DNA of 64,000 bases from Bacillus sp. JCM 19034 (GCF_001310635.1 NZ_BAXR01000004.1:124001-188000), one strand, 5' to 3'. Shown: positions 46,007 through 54,774, numbered from the stretch's first letter. Numbers and translations: made by a program. Notes: a model not told the origin generated them from the letters alone.

Positions 46007-46707
46007 CTAATATCCCCAAAATGAATCCTTATTAATATTTCTCCTAGGCACATTCTGCTTTTGTAAATATGTAGTTGTTGCTTCTACCATTGACTTCGGT
46101 CCTGCAACAAAGAAATGGCCATCATTTGAATAGGTGCTTAGCCACTTATCCAATTCTTTGTTTAACTGATTTCTGTCATTAAGATAGGTTAAATTAACGG
46201 AAGTCTTTTTGGCCATTTCGTCCAACTCATCTTGAAAAATATATGATTTACTGCTATCCAAATATATAAATTGAATTTGTTTAGACTGACTTTTCCCTTC
46301 TGCCTCGATTTGTTTGAGCATTGACCGAAATGGTGTAATGCCAATTCCTCCAGCTATTAGTATCGTAGGGCGATCCTCTGTTAAGTGAAATGATCCTACA
46401 GGCCCAGCCATTTTAATCGTATCTCCCTTTTTTAAGGCTAACATCGCTTTTTTAAATTCACTATTACTCATTTTCATCGTCAGTTGAATGACATCTTCCT
46501 CAGGTGCCGATGCGATTGTAAATGGACGAGTATGGTCTTTGACCTTCTTATGTGTGATCGTAAATAAGCCATGCTGACCAGCCTTCCAAGTTACATCTTT
46601 TGCTTTTTCAAAAAGAAATGTATAGACACCTTCTGATTCTTGAAAGCTTTCGATAAAAGGCAAATCCCTTTTTCTAAAGATGGAAACGATATCTCGAAAA
46701 ACGCCAT
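46007..46707 (-). pseudogene. Ferredoxin-reductase-like FAD/NAD(P) oxidoreductase, frameshifted near start
   Basis: Reconstructed length is about 233 residues: FAD-binding barrel (HTRPFTIASAPEED, the RxYS-like FAD site) and NAD-binding domain (ILIAGGIGITPFRSML, then FVAGPKSMVEATTTYL). It has no iron-sulfur domain. ATG 46707 has AAAGGAG upstream. Its first codons read MAFF and then go wrong; the next frame gives RDIVSIFRKRDLPFIESF, which joins the main frame. One T is missing from a T-run near 46699. It is the last gene of the ArsR operon. Confidence 0.82.
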
Positions 46708-46732
46708 CTTAATCACTCCTTTAAAGGTCAGA

Positions 46733-47518
46733 TTACTTTCTCCAAAACGTCGTACAATTTGCCTTATCCCAAATATTAAAATCAATCATTTTCTCCAATA
46801 GTTCATAATCGACTTCACGATTCCAGGGGATACGAATAATCTCTTTCGTATATTCATAACCAGCCTTTTGAATATCCTCTTCAACATGTGAAATAGCTAC
46901 CTGTTCTGGTGCAACAGATAAATGTTTTTTTGATACACTAAACCCAATAATAAACGTACCATGATCCGTAAACATCGGTTGCTTCCATTTGATTCCTGTT
47001 TCTAATTTTGGATATTTTTCCGTAATCCAGTTGAATATTTGTTCTGTTCTTTCCTTATGTGTTTCATGATCAATTCCTTGTAAAAATTCGGTGAAATTCG
47101 CGAGGTTATGTCCTCCTTTTTGAACTGCTGATTTTCCTTCTAACACTCTTTGAAGCTCTTCCACTTTATAAGCCCAACCATATTTCGCACCGTTATAGGC
47201 TTCCCCTTGTTCTTCAAATCCAGTATGTTCAAGGTGTAAATGTGTTATCTCTCCTTCTTCTTTTAACGTCCAGGTTACGATGGTATCAATTGGGCCTCCT
47301 ATCCATGTATAAGATAAGGTATGTGGTTCTTCTACTACTAACACTTCACAATTCACAACTAACTCCATTTCCTTATTCCAAAACTGACACTTATGTCCCA
47401 CTATTGGTTTGAAATTGTTCTCCATTACCCATTGTGTAAGTGTGTCTGAATGAGTTAATGCGTTCCACACTTTATTAATCGGACTCTTAAATTGAAAATC
47501 TAACGATAAATCTGCCAT
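46733..47518 (-). CDS. SRPBCC (AHSA1) and DUF1801 fusion protein
   Basis: A 261-residue two-domain protein. Residues 1-140 form an AHSA1-type SRPBCC hydrophobic-ligand fold (FKSPINKVWNALTHSDTLTQW...HLEHTGFEEQGEAYNGAKYGW). Residues 150-261 form a DUF1801/YdhG-like domain (ERTEQIFNWITEKYPKLETGIKWKQPMF...GFSVSKKHLSVAP), the family that includes a frataxin-like iron chaperone in Bacillus. GGAGGAG precedes the ATG, and the ArsR gene ends 3 bases upstream. ArsR-AHSA1 pairs are common; the extra DUF1801 half is notable. Confidence 0.84.
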   Translation of the reverse strand: MADLSLDFQFKSPINKVWNALTHSDTLTQWVMENNFKPIVGHKCQFWNKEMELVVNCEVLVVEEPHTLSYTWIGGPIDTIVTWTLKEEGEITHLHLEHTGFEEQGEAYNGAKYGWAYKVEELQRVLEGKSAVQKGGHNLANFTEFLQGIDHETHKERTEQIFNWITEKYPKLETGIKWKQPMFTDHGTFIIGFSVSKKHLSVAPEQVAISHVEEDIQKAGYEYTKEIIRIPWNREVDYELLEKMIDFNIWDKANCTTFWRK

Positions 47519-47521
47519 TTG

Positions 47522-47845
47522 TTACTCCTCCTCCAAAATTCTCCTAAGTATCGTTGCTCGTTCATTCCAAAATTGTTCATAAAAGGACAACCAGTCCTTC
47601 ACTTCTTGCAACGGCTCTGGGTTCAGTCGATACTTTGTTTCCCTGCCTGATTTGCGTTTATTCACTAAATTCGCTTCTCTAAGAATTAGCAAATGCTTCG
47701 ATACTGCCGTACGCCCCATTTGAAAGTGAGGAGTTATTTCATGTAAAGGCAACTCATCCGCATCAGCCAATATACGTATTAATTTACGCCTTGTCGGATC
47801 AGCAATGGCTACAAAAACATCACGTTTTTCATCTATTTTTTTCAA
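47522..47845 (-). CDS. ArsR family regulator
   Basis: A 107-residue winged-helix regulator (DPTRRKLIRILADADELPLHEITPHFQMGRTAVSKHLLILREANLVNKRKSGRETKY). It has no Cys, so it is not a thiol metal sensor of the ArsR/SmtB type; it belongs to the group paired with SRPBCC proteins. The TTG start has GGGGGAG about 6 bases upstream. A 10-base inverted repeat overlaps its -10 element, indicating autorepression of the operon. Confidence 0.89.
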   Translation of the reverse strand: MKKIDEKRDVFVAIADPTRRKLIRILADADELPLHEITPHFQMGRTAVSKHLLILREANLVNKRKSGRETKYRLNPEPLQEVKDWLSFYEQFWNERATILRRILEEE

Positions 47846-47872
47846 AACGCTCTCCCCCTTAATGCGTTACCA

Positions 47873-47918
47873 TTTGGTGTCGCTTTTTATTATACGACAC
47901 CAAACAGTGTCAAGTCAA
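47873..47918 (-). promoter_or_regulatory. ArsR operon promoter and operator
   Basis: On the minus strand TTGACT (47918-47913), an 18-base spacer and TATAAT (47894-47889). Exact inverted repeats TTTGGTGTCG (47873-47882) and CGACACCAAA (47895-47904) flank the -10. Confidence 0.78.
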
Positions 47919-47938
47919 TTATTTTATTTACGAGAAAG

Positions 47939-47981
47939 CTTTACGGATGAATAAGATCGTATGATCTTATTCATCGTAAAG
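47939..47981 (-). terminator. Long hairpin after the DUF3147 gene
   Basis: CTTTACG-ATGAATAAGATC pairs along 19 bases with one bulge around GTAT. On the minus strand the tail is CTTTCTCGTAAAT, not a clean T-run. Confidence 0.55.
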
Positions 47982-48109
47982 GGATCTTAATTCATGGAAT
48001 ATTCCATTTGTATAAAAGCCTATATGTCTTTTTATCAATCATTGCAATGTAAACCCCCGTAGGAAAAAATGTGTATCCCCCATTTACCTACCGAATAAGC
48101 AGAACAAAT

Positions 48110-48457
48110 TTAGAAAAATGAAGTAACCTTCTTTAGAAGGAATTCTTGAACTGTTAAAAAAACAATCCATCCACCAATTCCAAAACCTATCGAAATAAAT
48201 AAAGATAAAGATGCTTTCAATGAAATGACGACGATTATTAATAGTACAGCAGTCGCAGGGAACCCCCATAGAACACCTAAGGCAAATTTACTTAGACTGG
48301 TTGTTTGTTCACCTTGTATATAAAGCCAAAACAAACTGAGCAAGCTTACTAAAGGTAAAGCAGCAATTAGCCCACCATACTTTGGAAAAACTCTTGCCAC
48401 TTCTGTTACTAAGCCAATAATGATTGCTGTGACCAATATTTTTATAATTAAATACAC
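48110..48457 (-). CDS. DUF3147 family membrane protein
   Basis: A 115-residue protein with four helices and the DUF3147 pattern VARVFPKYGGLIAALPLVSLLSLFWLYI. The function is unknown. GTG 48457 has GGAGG about 7 bases upstream, inside the MarR gene (10-base overlap), so translation is coupled to the regulator. Confidence 0.83.
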   Translation of the reverse strand: MYLIIKILVTAIIIGLVTEVARVFPKYGGLIAALPLVSLLSLFWLYIQGEQTTSLSKFALGVLWGFPATAVLLIIVVISLKASLSLFISIGFGIGGWIVFLTVQEFLLKKVTSFF

Positions 48458-48870
48458 TTCTTTGCCTCCTGACTGAGAAGGTCGAATGCTTTTTCTATCA
48501 TTTCTACTTCAGATGCACTGAGGTTCCCTAATACTTTATAAAGTTTTTCATTATCTAACCGGGTATTTCTATATAATACTTCCCTTCCTTCTTTCGTTAA
48601 AATGACAATTACTTTCCGTTCATCTTCAATGCTTCTTTCTTTAGATACAAAGCCCTTTTTAATGAGCCTTTTAATATGTTCAGAAGCTGTATTATGAGTC
48701 ACACCTAGATAATTCGCTAAATCACCTATCGTTGTTTCTTGTTTCTTCTCTATGTGCTGCAATAATCGTATAGCCTGGTGCGAGAGATTTTCTTGATGGA
48801 CGTAGTGGAGTGCGTGATAAATATCTGTCCAATTTTGATTGATATTATTAATTGTGTTCTTTAAAGTCAC
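48448..48870 (-). CDS. MarR family regulator
   Basis: A 140-residue winged-helix protein (LLQHIEKKQETTIGDLANYLGVTHNTASEHIKRLIKKGFVSKERSIEDERKVIVILTKEG). The GTG start has AAGGAGG 9 bases upstream. An ATATC-N9-GATAT repeat (about 48891-48909) in the upstream region could be its operator. It is co-transcribed with the DUF3147 gene. Confidence 0.87.
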   Translation of the reverse strand: MTLKNTINNINQNWTDIYHALHYVHQENLSHQAIRLLQHIEKKQETTIGDLANYLGVTHNTASEHIKRLIKKGFVSKERSIEDERKVIVILTKEGREVLYRNTRLDNEKLYKVLGNLSASEVEMIEKAFDLLSQEAKKCI

Positions 48871-48942
48871 AACGGTAAACCTCCTTTTTATTATATCTTA
48901 TAGTACGATATATTCTTATGTAAAGATAAATAATCCAAAAAT

Positions 48943-48966
48943 AAAAAAAGCCACCATTTTGGCGGC
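48943..48966 (-). terminator. Terminator after the LprI-like gene
   Basis: On the minus strand GCCGCC pairs with GGTGGC around AAAAT, followed by TTTTTTTATTTTT. Confidence 0.8.
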
Positions 48967-49042
48967 ACTTTCAAATATTTCAAAACTTCCTTTTATCTTC
49001 TTTCGCTTATCTCCCCGTACGTATCGTCGTTATTAGTAAACA

Positions 49043-49657
49043 TTACTCCATATAGCTTGCAACTAGCTCGTAACATCTTTCCCTCGTGAGACTTGCCTGT
49101 GTTGCAACATATTCTAATGATTCCGTTGAGCCGCCTTCATATTTTAATGAAGCTTCCTTCGCGGTTTCATCTCGAGAAGTGATCCAATCTCGTTGTTCTT
49201 CTCTAAGACTGTCCATCTGTTCTTTACTAAGCTGTTCTTCCAACAGCTTATATATTTCGTTCAATTCCTTATCCCATTTCGTATATCTCTCAGTTTCTTG
49301 TTCCTCAAGCTCTACTACCGTTGATTTAGCTTCTTCATTTCTATCGTCTTCTTCCATTTTATTAAGTTTCTTGAGATAATCGTCCTTCATACTGGTTGTG
49401 GTATTAGTAGACGAGTCTCCTTCTACTGAAGGTTCATCCTTTGATGAATCCACTGTATCAACGATATCTGTAAGGCTATTGTCGGAATTCACTTCACTTT
49501 CTGTTGAATCTTCATCAACAGTATCGTCTTTTGTGTCTTGATAAGAATCGGTATTTAGTGACTCGTTTTCCATACTATCTTCAGTTGTGTTTACACAACC
49601 CGAATATAAAATGACCAATACTAAAGAAATTATGGCTATTGCTATTTTCCTTTTCAA
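49043..49657 (-). CDS. Lipoprotein with LprI/DUF1311 domain
   Basis: A 204-residue lipoprotein: basic start (KRKIAIAIISLVLVILYSGC) with a lipobox Cys at about residue 20, a Ser/Thr/Asp/Glu-rich linker to about residue 90, then a helical DUF1311 (lysozyme-inhibitor LprI type) domain (TKWDKELNEIYKLLEEQLSKEQMDSLREEQRDWI). TTG 49657 is chosen because GGAGGG lies upstream; the frame extends further without a site. It would be anchored on the outer face of the membrane. Lysozyme inhibition is shown for some relatives only. Confidence 0.83.
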   Translation of the reverse strand: MKRKIAIAIISLVLVILYSGCVNTTEDSMENESLNTDSYQDTKDDTVDEDSTESEVNSDNSLTDIVDTVDSSKDEPSVEGDSSTNTTTSMKDDYLKKLNKMEEDDRNEEAKSTVVELEEQETERYTKWDKELNEIYKLLEEQLSKEQMDSLREEQRDWITSRDETAKEASLKYEGGSTESLEYVATQASLTRERCYELVASYME

Positions 49658-49846
49658 AATTGCCCTCCTCTTGTCGCACTTATGTAGTGTGCTGATCACC
49701 TCGTTAGTTTATCATCATGTAAACTGTACTCGATTAAACAAGAGTTAAACAAAACTAGGGATTGCATCACTTTCTATGACTGTTCAAAGCATTGTAACAT
49801 ATCTTCTCTTTTATGAATACTTGGTTCATTGTCTGACATCTCAATT

Positions 49847-50097
49847 TTAGATAAGGGCAACAGCATATATGACTGTTATTGCTATAACAAAAAACAGGGA
49901 GCAACTTTTAATAGAATGACTCCATTAAAAGAAACGATCAGTTGCTCAAATGGATTCCTTGTAGGTGAAGCAAGAAATGCAAGAAAACGATTTATTATTT
50001 TCCTTTTTGGTTTCAGAGCGATATCTGGTATATCGACGTGATATTCATTTAATTTTGATACTAAAAATTTCTCCTTTTCAAAAGGGTCATGACTCAT
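49847..50097 (-). pseudogene. Small single-TM protein after the ECF sigma factor, frameshifted
   Basis: The present frame (71 codons) starts at ATG 50097 with AGGAGG upstream, overlaps the sigma gene by 11 bases and ends LLKVAPCFLL. In the next frame the sequence continues FFVIAITVIYAVALI to a TAA at 49847, giving a C-terminal membrane helix. One base is missing near 49896, where CCCTG borders a T-run. The product would be about 83 residues with a charged N-terminal part. Position suggests an anti-sigma factor or sigma partner, but it has no recognisable zinc motif. Confidence 0.55.
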
Positions 50098-50623
50098 TAA
50101 AGTCTCCTCCTAATTCATCTTTTAATCTGCCTATAGCATTATGCAACCGTGATTTAACTGTCCCTATAGGAATTTGGAGAATATTTGATATATCCTCTTG
50201 GGTCAAGTCATGATAATAATATAATAAGATTACCGCTCGTTGAATCTCAGGTAGCTTTGCAACTGCTTCCCGTATAGTTAATCTATCGGTAATGTCAATA
50301 AATCCTTTAGTTAGCGGCGTAAGAAATGGGAGTAAAGCTTGAAGCTTTTTCCGTCTGTTCAACTTATTTACCATTAACCTATAAGCAATTTGAAAAAGAT
50401 AAGGCTTTAACGTCCCCTTTCTTCGGTCAAAATCATACCTACGTTGCTGTAATCGAACAAAAGAATCTTGAACAATATCAATACTCAGTTGTTCATCTCT
50501 TGTATAACGGAAAATAAACGAATAAAGTGTAGGCTTTAGTATTGAATAAATACCTTCAAATGCTTGATCATTCCCAGATTGGAAATCAACCATTAATTCA
50601 TCTTCCCGTCTACTCAATTTCAT
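50087..50623 (-). CDS. ECF-type RNA polymerase sigma factor
   Basis: A 178-residue sigma-70 family protein. Region 2 (about residues 10-85; FRYTRDEQLSIDIVQDSFVRLQQRRYDFDRRKG) and region 4 (about 115-170; AVAKLPEIQRAVILLYYYHDLTQEDISNILQIPIGTVKSRLHNAIGRLK) are both complete and region 3 is missing, as in ECF sigmas. The start may be ATG 50623 or TTG 50617, which has a better-spaced GGGG. It overlaps a membrane protein gene upstream and a small TM protein gene downstream, forming a three-gene operon. Confidence 0.9.
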   Translation of the reverse strand: MKLSRREDELMVDFQSGNDQAFEGIYSILKPTLYSFIFRYTRDEQLSIDIVQDSFVRLQQRRYDFDRRKGTLKPYLFQIAYRLMVNKLNRRKKLQALLPFLTPLTKGFIDITDRLTIREAVAKLPEIQRAVILLYYYHDLTQEDISNILQIPIGTVKSRLHNAIGRLKDELGGDFNES

Positions 50624-50981
50624 TTCCCCAACGTTCTTTGATTGACTTTAATGTTAAAGAAACCCTCGAAATTAAATAAATTATTGAGACGATTGTCCAA
50701 GCTTGTGCTTGATTCGTAAAAAATTGCACATAAGTATTTTCTACTGTCTCCCCGCTTGAAATCAAAATATTTAATGCTTGCACACAAATAATCGTATAAA
50801 TTGCAATTAGAAGCGTAAGCGTATCAAATACATTCCATCTTAAAAATAGTTTTGTTTTCTTATAATTAATTTTCCCTCGTTCTCGTACAATATATTTTCT
50901 ATCCAATGGAATAGCAATACTCAAAATAGTCACGATCATTAGTCCAGTTATAATTAATGAAGCAATCCAGCCGTTATCCAT
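50610..50981 (-). CDS. Membrane protein of unknown function (sigma operon)
   Basis: A 123-residue protein with three hydrophobic segments (about residues 5-25, 50-72 and 90-108) and basic loops. I recognise no family. It precedes the ECF sigma factor gene and overlaps it by 14 bases, so it may belong to the sensing or anti-sigma machinery. GAGAGGATG precedes the ATG. Confidence 0.7.
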   Translation of the reverse strand: MDNGWIASLIITGLMIVTILSIAIPLDRKYIVRERGKINYKKTKLFLRWNVFDTLTLLIAIYTIICVQALNILISSGETVENTYVQFFTNQAQAWTIVSIIYLISRVSLTLKSIKERWGNEIE

Positions 50982-51223
50982 CGTTTACCATCCTCTCATT
51001 TGTCTTTATTAACTATACAATTAAGAAATGAGAAAGGTTCACCGCTATATACTTTTTTTTTTGCAAAGTTTCGGCTGTGATATTAAAAGGGTGAAAACAT
51101 CTACTTTCTAATCAAGTTGAAGAAAATTCTTTTTATTGCTACACTGGCTTCTTTACATGTGCCCCACAAATGCCTCCCTAACTTATCCCCTTCAAACTTG
51201 GATCACATATATTTAATGGTTAC

Positions 51224-51253
51224 AAAAAAAACGCTGATACATTAACAGCGTTT
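51224..51253 (-). terminator. Terminator after the 58-residue protein gene
   Basis: AACGCTG and CAGCGTT pair around a 9-base loop; the minus-strand tail is TTTTTTTTG. The 302-base stretch 50982-51283 holds nothing else that I recognise. Confidence 0.8.
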
Positions 51254-51283
51254 TCTACTACAACATCGGAAAAATAACTCTTG

Positions 51284-51460
51284 TTACCCTTCTAGCTTGT
51301 TTGTTGATGTTTTTAATTCTTTTGCAGACTTATCGAGGTAGACATCTAGAAATGTTCCATCATTAAATTTTATCACTACAGCACTATTAGTAATCACTAT
51401 ATCATCCACCGTTTTACCTTTTAATTCTTCAGGTACAACTTTAAACTTGTTCGTTTCCAT
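51284..51460 (-). CDS. Small protein of unknown function, 58 residues
   Basis: The frame runs from ATG 51460 (GGGAG upstream) to TAA 51284: METNKFKVVPEELKGKTVDD, IVITNSAVVIKFNDGTFLDV and a basic-acidic tail. The alternation VVIKFNDGTFLDVYLDK suggests a small beta-sheet. It has its own terminator, which supports it as a real gene. No family recognised. Confidence 0.65.
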   Translation of the reverse strand: METNKFKVVPEELKGKTVDDIVITNSAVVIKFNDGTFLDVYLDKSAKELKTSTNKLEG

Positions 51461-51507
51461 CTTTATGTACTCCCATCTAATTTTGTTTTATACCGATTAA
51501 GATCTTT

Positions 51508-52962
51508 TTACTTTTTTAACGAGAAAGACTCAAGATTTGGAACGTTATTTTTATGATTTGTCCGCTTTTTAAATGCATTCATAATGAAGGGAATAATTCC
51601 ATTGATAGCTAATATAGCTACTAGAACTTGAATTAAAAACGCTATATCAGGTGCATATAGTTTAATGGCTTTCCAAGGTGTTCCCATCATATAGGTTATC
51701 GTAGGAATAAGTCCTATTGTCAAAAACAAAAATAGAATAGCCAAAGAAAACCTCAGGCTTCTTCTTAATCTTTGTTTACGTCTAAGAATCATAAAATGAA
51801 CCACGGTCAAAATGACGAGCATTATTGTTATTCCTAAAGTAATCCATTGGAGAGTATAGCTCTGTGGTGGCACTTCAACAGGTTCGACCCCATTCATGAT
51901 CGAACGAATCCCTTCCATTATTTCAGAAACTTGACGATCCTCAGTGAAGTGATATTTATTTGTTAAAAGGACGGCAGCAACATCCTGCTCTGGTATAAAA
52001 AACATTTCTGCTCTATGATCAGATGTTGCTCCACCATGAAAAGGGAAGTTTTCCGTTTTTGAAAAGTGCCATCCTAAACCGTATGTTCTACCTTCTTCAG
52101 GGGGAGTTTTTAATAAATCGAGGTTTTGTTCAGATAATAATTCTCCACCCTCTAACATGAACGTTAAAAATTTCGCCAAATCATTTGTTGTTGATGCGAT
52201 ATATCCGTAGGGAGCACCCGCATTATCATATAACCCATCACTTTTTATAGGCTTACCGAACCAAGACACAAAACCAGGTTTATACCCCAAAACACGAGCT
52301 GTTTCATAGTCGGCAGCAGAATGTCTCATATTAAGAGGTGTAAAGATTCTTTTGTCTAAGAACTCTGAATAGGTTCCATTTGTCACTTCTTCAACGATTA
52401 AACCTAGCAGTAAATAGTTAGCGGAGTTATATTCATATACCTCTCCAGGCACATGAGATAACTCAACACCATTAAGTTCATCTACAGATTTAGTTATAAT
52501 CGTTTCTTCTGTTGAATCCTTGTCTGTGACTTTAAGGCCTTCAAACTCACTAATACCACTTGTATGTTCTAATAAATGCAATACTGTAATTTGTTTAGAA
52601 CTATCCGTTTTATAGGCAAACGATGGGATATAGTTCTCTATCGGTTCATCTAGTTTTATTATGCCATCTTCGACCAACATCATAATAGCTAGAGAGGTGA
52701 TTGGTTTACTTAATGAACCAATCAGAAAAGGCTTGTCTGCCGTTACCTTTGATCCATCGCTCATAACACCCCAATCATCATGATAAAAAATTTCCTCGTT
52801 TTTAACAACCGTAAGAGATGCTCCAGGAATGTTATATGTATCTATAGATTCCATCATATAATCTTCTATCTTCTGTTTTGTATCTTCTTCCCCTTCAGCT
52901 GCAACAGGGAATGGGACTAAAATATATAGAACAAACACGAAGATGACAATTCCCTTTTTCAT
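51508..52962 (-). CDS. Serine hydrolase, beta-lactamase family, with C-terminal membrane region
   Basis: A 484-residue protein: signal peptide (residues 1-22), a class C-like beta-lactamase domain (nucleophile SLSK in IGSLSKPITS, YxN as YNSAN, and HGGATSDHRA as third motif), then four helices from about residue 360 to 470. This architecture matches PbpE/FmtA-like or YbbE-type proteins that act on cell-wall or D-amino-acid substrates outside the cell. AAAGGAGTG precedes the ATG. The TetR gene just upstream is on the same strand. Confidence 0.85.
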   Translation of the reverse strand: MKKGIVIFVFVLYILVPFPVAAEGEEDTKQKIEDYMMESIDTYNIPGASLTVVKNEEIFYHDDWGVMSDGSKVTADKPFLIGSLSKPITSLAIMMLVEDGIIKLDEPIENYIPSFAYKTDSSKQITVLHLLEHTSGISEFEGLKVTDKDSTEETIITKSVDELNGVELSHVPGEVYEYNSANYLLLGLIVEEVTNGTYSEFLDKRIFTPLNMRHSAADYETARVLGYKPGFVSWFGKPIKSDGLYDNAGAPYGYIASTTNDLAKFLTFMLEGGELLSEQNLDLLKTPPEEGRTYGLGWHFSKTENFPFHGGATSDHRAEMFFIPEQDVAAVLLTNKYHFTEDRQVSEIMEGIRSIMNGVEPVEVPPQSYTLQWITLGITIMLVILTVVHFMILRRKQRLRRSLRFSLAILFLFLTIGLIPTITYMMGTPWKAIKLYAPDIAFLIQVLVAILAINGIIPFIMNAFKKRTNHKNNVPNLESFSLKK

Positions 52963-52999
52963 TTTTTGACACTCCTTTAGAAATCCCCATGTTGATCAT

Positions 53000-53554
53000 T
53001 TAATCATCATGTTTATTTAAATAAAGTTCCAATAGTTCAATTACCAATTTATATGCTTGATCAAGATCAAATTCGTCATCAATTAGTTTCTGAAGAGCAA
53101 GTCCATCAAACACAGACAATAGAATACTCGCAAGAGCCTCTGTTTGACCAAGATCACTATTTAGCTTTTGTAATGGATGGGACAGACTTTCTCTTCCACT
53201 TTGTAATATGTTTTTAACTTCTTGTTTTAAAGGATCACCCTTTAACCCTAATGAAAAGAGCTCATATCTCCAACGGTACCAATCGGGCTCTTTATTCACC
53301 CTCGATTTAACTTCGAGCAGAACATCCAATGGATTTATTTCCAATTCTTCTTGGTTATCATATTTATGATGATATTGCTCTTGAATGTTGCTCTGAACAG
53401 AAATTAACAACTCCTCCTTATTCTTAAAATAATAATGAACTAGGCCAGGAGTTATCCCTGCTTCGCGAGCAACATCTTTTATAGATGCGTTATTAAAGCC
53501 CTTCCTACTAAAAACTTTATATGCAGCATCGATTAAAAGTTGACGCTTATCCAT
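53000..53554 (-). CDS. TetR family regulator
   Basis: A 184-residue regulator with the helix-turn-helix YKVFSRKGFNNASIKDVAREAGITPGLVHYYFKNKEELL and a C-terminal domain resembling the BetI/YcdC type. ATG 53554 is preferred (GGAGG about 11 bases upstream); the open frame extends twelve codons further. A palindrome lies 25 bases upstream. It is probably co-transcribed with the serine hydrolase gene that follows. Confidence 0.87.
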   Translation of the reverse strand: MDKRQLLIDAAYKVFSRKGFNNASIKDVAREAGITPGLVHYYFKNKEELLISVQSNIQEQYHHKYDNQEELEINPLDVLLEVKSRVNKEPDWYRWRYELFSLGLKGDPLKQEVKNILQSGRESLSHPLQKLNSDLGQTEALASILLSVFDGLALQKLIDDEFDLDQAYKLVIELLELYLNKHDD

Positions 53555-53578
53555 TGCTTTTGTAACCTCCATTATCGT

Positions 53579-53594
53579 TTGGTTGACCAACCAA
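53579..53594. promoter_or_regulatory. Putative TetR operator
   Basis: TTGGTTGACCAACCAA has exact 6-base arms and a 4-base centre. It lies in the 5' region of the TetR gene. Confidence 0.6.
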
Positions 53595-53689
53595 TTCCCA
53601 TTGTATCTGAATCTATAGATAACTACAACGTAAAACTTGAGAAATCGTATAGTTCAAGATGACTCCCGCCATAATTTCATTTTTTCATA

Positions 53690-53720
53690 TTGACCTAGAG
53701 TTAACTCTATAGTGTACTTT
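53690..53720 (+). promoter_or_regulatory. MerR-type promoter of the aldo/keto reductase gene
   Basis: TTGACC (53690-53695), a 19-base spacer and TACTTT (53715-53720). The spacer holds the perfect palindrome TAGAGTTAACTCTA (53696-53709), a sequence typical of MerR-family aldehyde or electrophile sensors. Confidence 0.75.
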
Positions 53721-53799
53721 AATAGTAACGTGCTGGCGAAAAATGTGTTATTTTTAATGTAAGTGCTTTTATCATTTTATAAAAGGATTGTGATGAAAA

Positions 53800-54774
53800 G
53801 TGAAATATAGACGTGTCGGAAATAGTGGATTAAAAATAAGCGAGCTTGGTCTCGGTAGTTGGCTTACATATGGAACCGCATCAGAACAAGAAGCTGCTGA
53901 TGCATGTATTAAAAAAGCGTTTGAAAGCGGTATTAATTTCTTTGATACAGCTAATGCCTATAACAGGGGTGCAGGTGAAGAAGCACTAGGTTCTGCACTC
54001 AAGCCTTATCGTAGATCGGATTATGTTCTCTCAACAAAGGTTTTCTTTCCGATGGGAGAGGGAGCAAATGACCGAGGGTTATCAAGAAAGCACATTATTG
54101 AACAATGTGAAGCCAGCTTAAAACGTCTTAATGTCGACTATATTGATATCTACTTTTGCCATCGTTACGATGACGAAACACCGACAGAAGAGACACTTCG
54201 AGCTCTCAATGATCTAGTTACACAAGGAAAAATTCTATACGCAGGTGTTAGTGAGTGGAGTGCTGCACAAATTAAAGAGGGTAGCGGGATTAGCAGAAGA
54301 TTAAATCTTCATCCGCTCATTGCGAATCAACCGATTTATAATATGTTTGAGCGATATATTGAAGACGAAGTATTAAAAGTTAGTGAAGAAGAAGGAATTG
54401 GGCAAATTGTCTTCTCACCACTCGCACAAGGGGTTTTAACAGGAAAATATAAACCTGGTGCCAAAATTCCAAAAAATAGCCGAGCAGCAAATGAGCACGT
54501 CAATGGTGTCATTAATAGCTATCTCCAAGAAAATGTATTGGAATGTGTGCAGGAACTTGATGGTGTCGCACAGGGACTTGGCATTTCACTGGCACAACTT
54601 TCATTAGCTTGGGTACTACGTCAGCCAGGAGTCAGCTCTGCATTAATTGGAGCAAGTAGGCCGGAACAGATTGAAGAAAATATCAAGGCTGTTCAGGTAG
54701 AACTACAGACTGATGTCATCAAGGAGATCGAGGGAATTTTAAAGAATGTGGAGGATTTTGCTCCTTTAAGATAA
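53800..54774 (+). CDS. Aldo/keto reductase (Kv-beta / YccK-like)
   Basis: A 324-residue TIM-barrel oxidoreductase. The catalytic tetrad is visible: Asp and Tyr in FFDTANAYNRG, Lys in LSTKVFF and His in YFCHRYDDETP. The NADPH-binding C-terminus reads SSALIGASRPEQIEENI. It would reduce aldehydes with NADPH in the cytosol. The GTG start lies 12 bases after AAAGGA. A MerR-type promoter upstream suggests induction by reactive aldehydes or similar compounds. Confidence 0.87.
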   Translation: MKYRRVGNSGLKISELGLGSWLTYGTASEQEAADACIKKAFESGINFFDTANAYNRGAGEEALGSALKPYRRSDYVLSTKVFFPMGEGANDRGLSRKHIIEQCEASLKRLNVDYIDIYFCHRYDDETPTEETLRALNDLVTQGKILYAGVSEWSAAQIKEGSGISRRLNLHPLIANQPIYNMFERYIEDEVLKVSEEEGIGQIVFSPLAQGVLTGKYKPGAKIPKNSRAANEHVNGVINSYLQENVLECVQELDGVAQGLGISLAQLSLAWVLRQPGVSSALIGASRPEQIEENIKAVQVELQTDVIKEIEGILKNVEDFAPLR

